From Caenorhabditis elegans (taxonomy: Eukaryota; Nematoda; Chromadorea; Rhabditida; Rhabditidae), in contig NC_003281.10 in the NCBI RefSeq assembly GCF_000002985.6, positions 9,052,001-9,116,000 on the forward strand: a DNA stretch of 64,000 nucleotides. The letters run 5' to 3'. Below the pieces are notes generated by a model. The model was given only the letters and a program-made list of their open reading frames with translations. It did no database searches and was not told the origin of the DNA. Shown here one piece after another: positions 58,105 to 64,000 of this stretch. Both the position numbers and the translations under genes were made by a program. Every line of letters starts with the position of its first letter. Positions within the stretch are counted from its first letter, which is position 1.

Positions 58105-58464
58105 TTAGAATCCGCGTGGGACCTGCAAACAAGGTAAACATTGAAACTCATCTAGCAGTAATATGTCTCTCACTAGGGTTTTAATGTTCTATAACCTTGA
58201 GAAAGTTTTGTGAATTCGCGAGCTTAATTTTTTAAAAATATTCCAAAAATACGGAACTTCAAAAGAATGTCATAGAGTCAGGAATCTCGACGTTCACAAC
58301 ATCAAAAAGGGTGGAAAGTTGGAGAAAATAACGGTTGAGATATTAACCTGAGATTAGACATCGAAATCGCCTTGCTTCGTCACGCTTACCCTGTAGAAAT
58401 TGGCATTGACGATTTTGCCAAGGTTGCGCGCCACTTGACTAATTAGTGGTATTCTAGGCGCCAT
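58105..58464 (-). CDS. Possible 30-residue spliced small ORF
   Basis: Exon 58390-58464 encodes a basic stretch starting MAPRIPLISQVARNLGKIV and ends with a good GGGTAAGC donor. A matching TTGTTTGCAG acceptor opens exon 58105-58122, which adds five residues (VPRGF) and a stop in phase. The predicted protein is basic, has no membrane span, and could be a mitochondrial or RNA-associated peptide, but I do not recognise it. A short overlapping upstream ORF (ATG near 58494) ends just after its start codon. Because the ORF is so small, chance is a real alternative. Confidence 0.4.
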
Positions 58465-58643
58465 CGATAGTTTCCCAGAGAGTTTGCACCATTTGTAAAC
58501 ATTTACGCGCCGGCGGGAAGAAGAAGGAAAAAATAAAATGAAGAGATTGTTATCAGTGTGGAGCGGGTCGAGCAAGACGATGATAAAAATTACTATAAAT
58601 TTGGAGAATGTGGCACAATTGCTTTAGATTCTAAGCCTCTGGA

Positions 58644-59169
58644 CGCTAACGGAATCGCACACCTGGAATCACTCCGGCCAGCGGAGCGCACTTGCACACC
58701 CCCGCTTTTCTCACTGGTTTTACTCCAGCTTGTATTCTTTAAGGGTGCCTTCATAAGGAACGTTCGATTTTCATCGAATTTACAAAAAAAAACTTCACAA
58801 AGAAAGAAACAAAAAAATTAATAAAAATTTTGGAACTTTTTTTTTCAATTTTGGGACCTGACGTCTAAGCCTTTTATCAGAGCTTTTTGAGGGGCTAAAA
58901 GTTGTCAAAAAATAAGTTTTATCCGGAAAAAAAAAAAGAAAAGTGAAACTTTAACAAAAAAAAAAAAGAAACACCCTACATAGAATCGAACCAAATAGTG
59001 TTTCTACCAAACGGAGCGCACTACCCACTGCGCCAACTGAACACAGATTTTCACACCATTCTTGGTGAAGAAGGAGAGCCGCTGCAGCGCGCTGTAGTTT
59101 GAGAAAAGCGGGGGTGTGCAAGTGCGCTCCACTGGCCGGAGTGATTCCAGGTGTGTAATTCGGTAATCC
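58644..59169. mobile_element. Non-autonomous element with ~60-70-nt terminal inverted repeats
   Basis: The left terminus (about 58644-58712) and the right terminus (about 59100-59169) are inverted copies. The core 'acacctggaatcactccggcca' to 'gcacacccccgcttttctc' differs at about one position. An 11-nt direct repeat, AAGCCTCTGGA, flanks the element exactly (58633-58643 and about 59170-59180), as expected of a target-site duplication. No transposase ORF is present. The interior has A-rich runs and a tRNA-like block (58976-59042). Confidence 0.8.
58976..59042 (-). other. tRNA-like sequence inside the element
   Basis: On the minus strand the A box TGGCGCAGTGGG (59024-59035) and B box GGTTCGATTC (58983-58992) are close to the Pol III consensus and properly spaced. 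The region between them cannot form a normal anticodon stem, and the acceptor stem is not clear. It is a tRNA-derived block or degenerate tRNA pseudogene, most like initiator/elongator Met-type D-arms by eye. Confidence 0.65.
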
Positions 59170-62100
59170 AAGCCTCTGGAAATTTGTTCTTTTTCAGTTT
59201 TTTTTCGGCAAGTAAGTATATAGTAAGGCGCGAAAAGTTTTTTTTTTGAATTATTATACTTGTACCTAGTGAGTTGAGGTGCGAGAAAGGGAAAGAAAGA
59301 ATGAATGTTTGCCCTCTCTGATATGATACATAAAAGGAACGACGCCGATGAGACTCGATGGCTAATGAGAGGACCTTTTCTGAAATGATCGAAGTGAACC
59401 TATTCAGCGTGCGAAAAACACTTTAATTTTCAAATCGGATAGCATTCTTCGAGGAGAATAAACTTTTCTGCAAATAATAATAATAATATCTGAATAATCG
59501 AAGTCGATCTAGGAAAATATCCGAGAAATTCAAATTTTGAAGCTCAGAAATTTACTTTCAAAGGAAAATAGATAAACGTGCAGTGCCAGGCGGTACGGGC
59601 AACTGGAGATCTAAAGAGGAGGTGAACGAACGATTTGTCCTCTCATGTGTCAAAGAAATTCAATCATTTTTGAAACTTCGCGCGGGAACACATACGAATT
59701 TAAAAGGAAACGGGAAGCGTCTGAAAATCTAGAAATGTTGCTTTAAAAACTTCAAATCGTCAAATAAATGCACGGAAGAAGTGAAAAACGTATGCAAATG
59801 TGCCAAGAAAATTAAATCGAAAAAGAAAAACAGAACACAAGAGTCGCTTCGAATGAATGGTGGCTGAAAAAGTTTCTGGAAAAAACAAATTTGTGAATTA
59901 ATGGGCGGAGTTTTGAGCAACAAAAACGGGAGATAAGTAAAAACCTGGCACATTTTTATTGAAAAACTTTATAAAATAAAATAAATAAATTTTGTTGTTT
60001 TATAAATTTTGTTAAACAAAACTTGTGTTGCATAACTAAAAGAAAAAAAAACCCGCCAATTTCTTCGCGAGTTTTGAAAGCCACGATAAAAATTCAACAA
60101 AATTTGAGTTTAAGCAAATGCGCTCTGTTGAAAAAGTCTACCAGCGGGAGTTTGAAAAATATAAAAATACATTGATTCGACTGTCGATTTTCAATTTAAT
60201 CTCTAAAAAAGAATTTTGAAGACAATTTAATTTTAGAATGTAAAACTTAAAGTAAAATGTTGACTAAACACAGAAGTTTCAAAGAGTTATTTGTTCCTTG
60301 CTGATGTAATATTGTCAAAACTTGTTTTGGCATTTTTAAATAGATTAAAACGTAATCAATATTATTGGTACATTCAGTATGAATTTTTATTATGGATCAA
60401 AAATTGTTTTCGTAAAACTTGGTGCCTGAAAATCAAAATTGCAAGATAATCGAAATAAATCAAGAAATATTTCAAAACGAGGTCGACGGACTTCAAGAAA
60501 TCTAGGCTGTCTAAATGCTGTTATTTGGAAAGAGAAATCGGTCGGAAAGCAGCAGCCTAATTCAAATTTGGCGGCTGGTATAGGTTGCGAAACATTGTGT
60601 AGGTCGAAGAAGCGCAGACATCGATGACCGCGCGGAGGGAGATGCGGAGAGACGAGCGTAGGGTGGAAATGTGGGTGACCAAGCATTGGATGGAAAAAAC
60701 AATGTGAATGGCGGAGACATTGGACGGCCGGTAACACACCAAGCAGACGGTGTGGTGGTTGCGTGGTGGTGTCGATTGTCTTTCACTAACGGGATGGGTG
60801 TAGTTAGAATAATACAAAGAAGAAGAAGAAGAAGAAGAAGACAGAGGGAACGGATCAATATAGTGGTGACGGACGTATGGGCGCAGCGACCGTTGGTGGA
60901 AAGGAGGGCGAAATACGAAACGATATATCGGACACATCTGGACGACCAAGAAGTGAAGAAACTGTCCCTAACACTCATTCATCAAATGAGTGGCCGTTTG
61001 TAGAACTGTGACAACTGTTGCTTTCTGTGCAAAGTCTAGTTGATCGGAGAGATGCGAAGGAAACACCTGAGTCTATATGTCTGATAATTAATCTCGATGA
61101 TGTTCTGAAGTGACATGATCCGATGTTAACAATTGTAATTATCTAGTTACGTACAACCAATTATTTTGAAAATGGCATTTCCGGCATCACAACTTCCTAC
61201 CGGATAGGAATTATGCAGGAATCATTGTTTTTCATTCTACAAATTCTTGCAGAAAAAATAGAAAATTATTAGTTCAGGATATCCACAAATAGAAGTGAAA
61301 ATTTGGAACATCAAAATAATTTTTAACTTTTTCAAAAATTTCGTATGTTCAATTGAAGTTGGAAAATGGGTTCTAATTGTAAGGATGTTACTATGTTATC
61401 TAATTTCAAAAAATTCATAATTAGACTAGACACACCTGTTTATCCTTAAAATAATTATTGTCTGACAAATGTTCCTCAACTTGCCAAGAGTTTGAAATTT
61501 ATCTTCGAAAGCTCGAAAACGCATACTTTTTGGAGATACCCCTGCTCCTTATTTCCAAAGCTCTCTTGTAGTTGATTTTTTTTCTAGGAATATCCAAGAT
61601 TTGCTTTTTGCTGCTTCCAACAGCGTTTTTGTTTGTTCGAAACTCAAATTTCCATGTTTTCGTATTTAAACAAGATGTTTTGCATCTTCATCTGAGTTGC
61701 ATCTTCAAAATTCAAAATAATTAAATTTCCAGTTGAAAACGTTTGAATTAATACTGAAAATTATAGTCAAAATTATAGATCTTTTGTATAACATTTTTAC
61801 TTTAAAAAATACCTTTTCTCTAGAAATTATCTAAATCTTAGATCTTCGATAGAGACATAGATTCGAAAGTTATTTTTATTTTTTTAAGCTTTGTTCGCAT
61901 AGTTTGATGGCTAGAGATTGAGCCAAATATTTTAGGCAAAAGAAAGAAATAATGTTTGTAGGTACCAAATTATTTATGAAATTTAAAAGTATCAGAATTT
62001 CACTGGTCGAAAATTTTACTTCGAACTGTTTGCCAAGACTTGGTAGTTGTTAGCTTCAATTGGGAATCTCTACATTTTCTTGGAAACGGCAGAATTTCTC

Positions 62101-63138
62101 CAGATTTTCAAGACTGCTTCACAACACCACATAGAGCTTCAAGTGCATCGAATTTTCTGAAATTTGTTCTGGACACCTCAGATTATACTCTCCATTTTCT
62201 AACTGTCCCTTCAAATTTCATCAGAATAAGATCCCCAAAGGAATACCGTAAACCCATAAATGAAATCTTCATTACCCATTCTTCGTCCTCATTCAGTCAT
62301 CTCGGATCCCCCCTCATGTCTCATCTGTTCTTTTTTCATCTTCTGCTGTCTTGTTCCGTCTATATATATCGCCCTTCAACTTGATTACCCATTAAATTCA
62401 AATCTGTCTCCTCCCCCACCAACCATCAGAAGTCCGTAAATGCCGATGGCAAGCAAAATATCGTTTGGTCTCATTTGAAGCTCGCAAATCGCTCTTCTTT
62501 GCTGCTTCTGCGCTATTATAAAAGTTTAACTAGTTTTCCAAACACAGCATATAGGGCTGAGATCTTCCCGTCTATTCTTCTGATGATGGCAGTCCTAGTC
62601 GACGCCCGTTACTTGCCCGCTACTTGCCCGTTAGTCGCCCGGTACTCTCCAGCTCTCGCCCTGAACTCACCATCCGGTAGTTTCATTCTCGATTTAAAAC
62701 CAAATGCTAATGTAAAATCAGACATTGTTAAAACTTTACTTTGATATTAAAAAAAACCAAATTGGCCTTCTATTAAATGTTTGCCTATTCCGTTTCAAAG
62801 CTCGCCCAACCCGTCTGCCCTCTTCCTGTGAACATTAAAAAACACAATAGCCTTGACGGGACCATCACGGCGTCTCTTATTGTCTATCGTCTCTCTTATT
62901 CTTCCGCATCTCTCTACCTTGTTCTTTTTTCAATCATTCCGCGTATTGTTTCAGTCGAGCAAACAGCAGCGTGTCCAACCTCTCTTGCGCGGGGGTCGTC
63001 TTCTATTTGTTCTCATCCCGCTCTCCAAGTCTACCTGCGGCTGGTGGCTGCTGCTGCTAACCCTAATTACTATACTAAGCTGATTATTAGTGGAGTTAGT
63101 GGCACTCTAATAGTAGCTGCCATCAAAGTTTGATCAAC
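59170..63138. other. Long intergenic or intronic region, no gene recognised
   Basis: I find no supported gene in these 4 kb. Landmarks are a (GAA)n run at about 60821-60840 and an 11-nt tandem repeat (CCCGTTACTTG-like, four units) at 62604-62647. GC-richer islands lie at 60.5-61.0 kb and 62.4-63.1 kb. Overlapping reading frames of up to 138 codons at 60.5-61.0 kb in both strands come from low-complexity sequence. The right end should contain the promoter of the gene at 63139. Confidence 0.5.
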
Positions 63139-64000
63139 ATGACTAGGTATGATTGATTGATATTTGTAGATGTTATCGTGTATTTCAGATATACATACTT
63201 GTTCATACTTCAAATAATATCCTGCTCATTTGCTGCCACATGGGTTAAAATTACAGTAAGTCGTTTTTACTAGTATAACACGAGGATGTATATAAATTTT
63301 CACTGCAAATCTTCAAACTAATCGACTTGTAATGATTTGAAAAATATTTAACTCGCTTCGTTGAAGTATGTTTTCGTCAAAAAATCACTGAGATTCTTTT
63401 TAAAATTTTCAAGTTAAAAATTTTTTTTCTATACTTCAACATACAGTTTTCATTTTACAATAAAAATTTGCAGAAGATACTTGGCATAAATTGCTTCCAA
63501 AGTTGGTTATTTTAGTTTGATAATACTAATAAATTTTGATTAAGGCATGCTTCTCCTACAGAAGCTTCGCAGTTTAATCTGTAATTTTTTTATTTCAGAA
63601 ACCTACCATCACTTGGGAAGACATGGAAGTTTCTCTTGAAGGTGAGAAAAAATTTTTTTGTGGTGAGTTCGATTCCTCGTTCACTGGTCGATATCACTGG
63701 AGATTCAACGGATCCTCGATTTTGCCGGAAAGAACTCAAATTCATAGAAATCAGTTTGTGTACGTTTTTACTTTTAAATAATTGACAAAATTATAACTAT
63801 AAGTGTAAAATTATAACTAAAATGTGTATTATCTAGTCGTATTCACCAATATGTTTTTGTAATTTGGTATCTAAATGCCAGAATGCCCTTGACAGCCCCG
63901 GTTTGTTGCTTGTTTTATGATTGGACAGAGGCCAAGGGATACCGATTTATTGCTGCCAATTTGTATGGAAAATATGATCAAAAGGTCCATATGGTATTGG
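63139..64000 (+). CDS. Secreted Ig-like domain protein (5' part; runs off window)
   Basis: Exons 63139-63146, 63189-63255, 63599-63759 and 63882 onward join in one frame with GT-AG borders. The product begins MTRYTYLFILQIISCSFAA, a signal peptide split by the first intron. An Ig-like domain follows: SLEGEKKFFCG (B-strand Cys), YHWRFNGS (C-strand Trp), then KGYRFIAANLYGKYDQKVHMVL, which has the F-G strand pattern YxxxAxNxxG of an I-set Ig but lacks the usual Cys after the Tyr. A CC pair upstream (APVCCLFYDW) may compensate. The gene continues past the right edge. Worms have several secreted Ig proteins, but I cannot assign this one. Confidence 0.65.

Noticed and set aside
60390-61003. Overlapping frames of 110-138 codons in both strands near 60.4-61.0 kb
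   Set aside because: They are driven by a (GAA)n/(TTC)n run and a local GC-rich patch; no splice sites, signal peptide or family signature.
1-64000. CRISPR arrays, bacterial operons or phage genes
   Set aside because: The DNA is clearly nematode nuclear; repeats are dispersed hairpins, not regularly spaced arrays, and genes are intron-rich.

Overview
The window is nematode nuclear DNA and almost certainly Caenorhabditis elegans chromosome III, the region around the two Notch receptor genes. The evidence is AT-rich sequence, very short introns (about 45-50 nt) ending in TTTTCAG, and spliced products whose lengths match the known C. elegans proteins: LIN-12 (1429 aa), GLP-1 (1295 aa), CLS-2 (1020 aa), CYA-1 (485 aa), FAR-1 and FAR-2 (182 aa each) and MCCC-2 (608 aa). 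Exon borders were placed by eye from splice sites and checked by reading phase.

Layout, left to right. A partial, unrecognised acidic protein gene (minus, 1-1784) diverges from cls-2 (plus, CLASP microtubule protein). Next comes gst-1 (plus, Pi-class GST), convergent with lin-12 (minus, 8.4-19.4 kb), whose introns are crowded with hairpin-forming repeats. About 3.5 kb of lin-12 upstream DNA precedes two tandem minus-strand genes for small type I membrane proteins. The centre holds the divergent pair far-2 (minus) and far-1 (plus). To its right lies an unusual two-gene locus: mrpl-44 (minus) has the whole body of mccc-2 inside one intron, and both appear to use the same first two exons. glp-1 (plus, 40.3-47.3 kb) follows.

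Right of glp-1 is an inverted duplication of about 2 kb. The left arm holds the glp-1 3' end and a tau-tubulin/casein-kinase-1-like kinase gene. The right arm holds a second kinase copy with a 1-nt frameshift and a fragment of the glp-1 last exon and 3' UTR in antisense. Then come a cysteine-rich secreted protein gene with a tRNA-Asn gene in its first intron on the other strand, cya-1 (cyclin A, minus), a possible 30-aa spliced ORF, a terminal-inverted-repeat element with a tRNA-like core, about 4 kb with no recognisable gene, and the start of an Ig-like secreted protein gene at the right edge.

The main theme is inverted duplication at several scales. lin-12/far-2 on the left and far-1/glp-1 on the right form a near mirror image about 29.5 kb, with nearly equal Notch-to-FAR spacing (9.8 and 10.5 kb). 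That suggests one ancient inverted duplication of a FAR-Notch block. The kinase/glp-1-tail duplication is younger and partly degraded. At the smallest scale, two families of hairpin repeats lie in introns of both Notch genes and elsewhere. Several genes serve known pathways: LIN-12/GLP-1 in Notch signalling in soma and germline, MCCC-2 in mitochondrial leucine catabolism, MRPL-44 in mitochondrial translation, CLS-2 and CYA-1 in cell division, and FAR proteins in lipid carriage.
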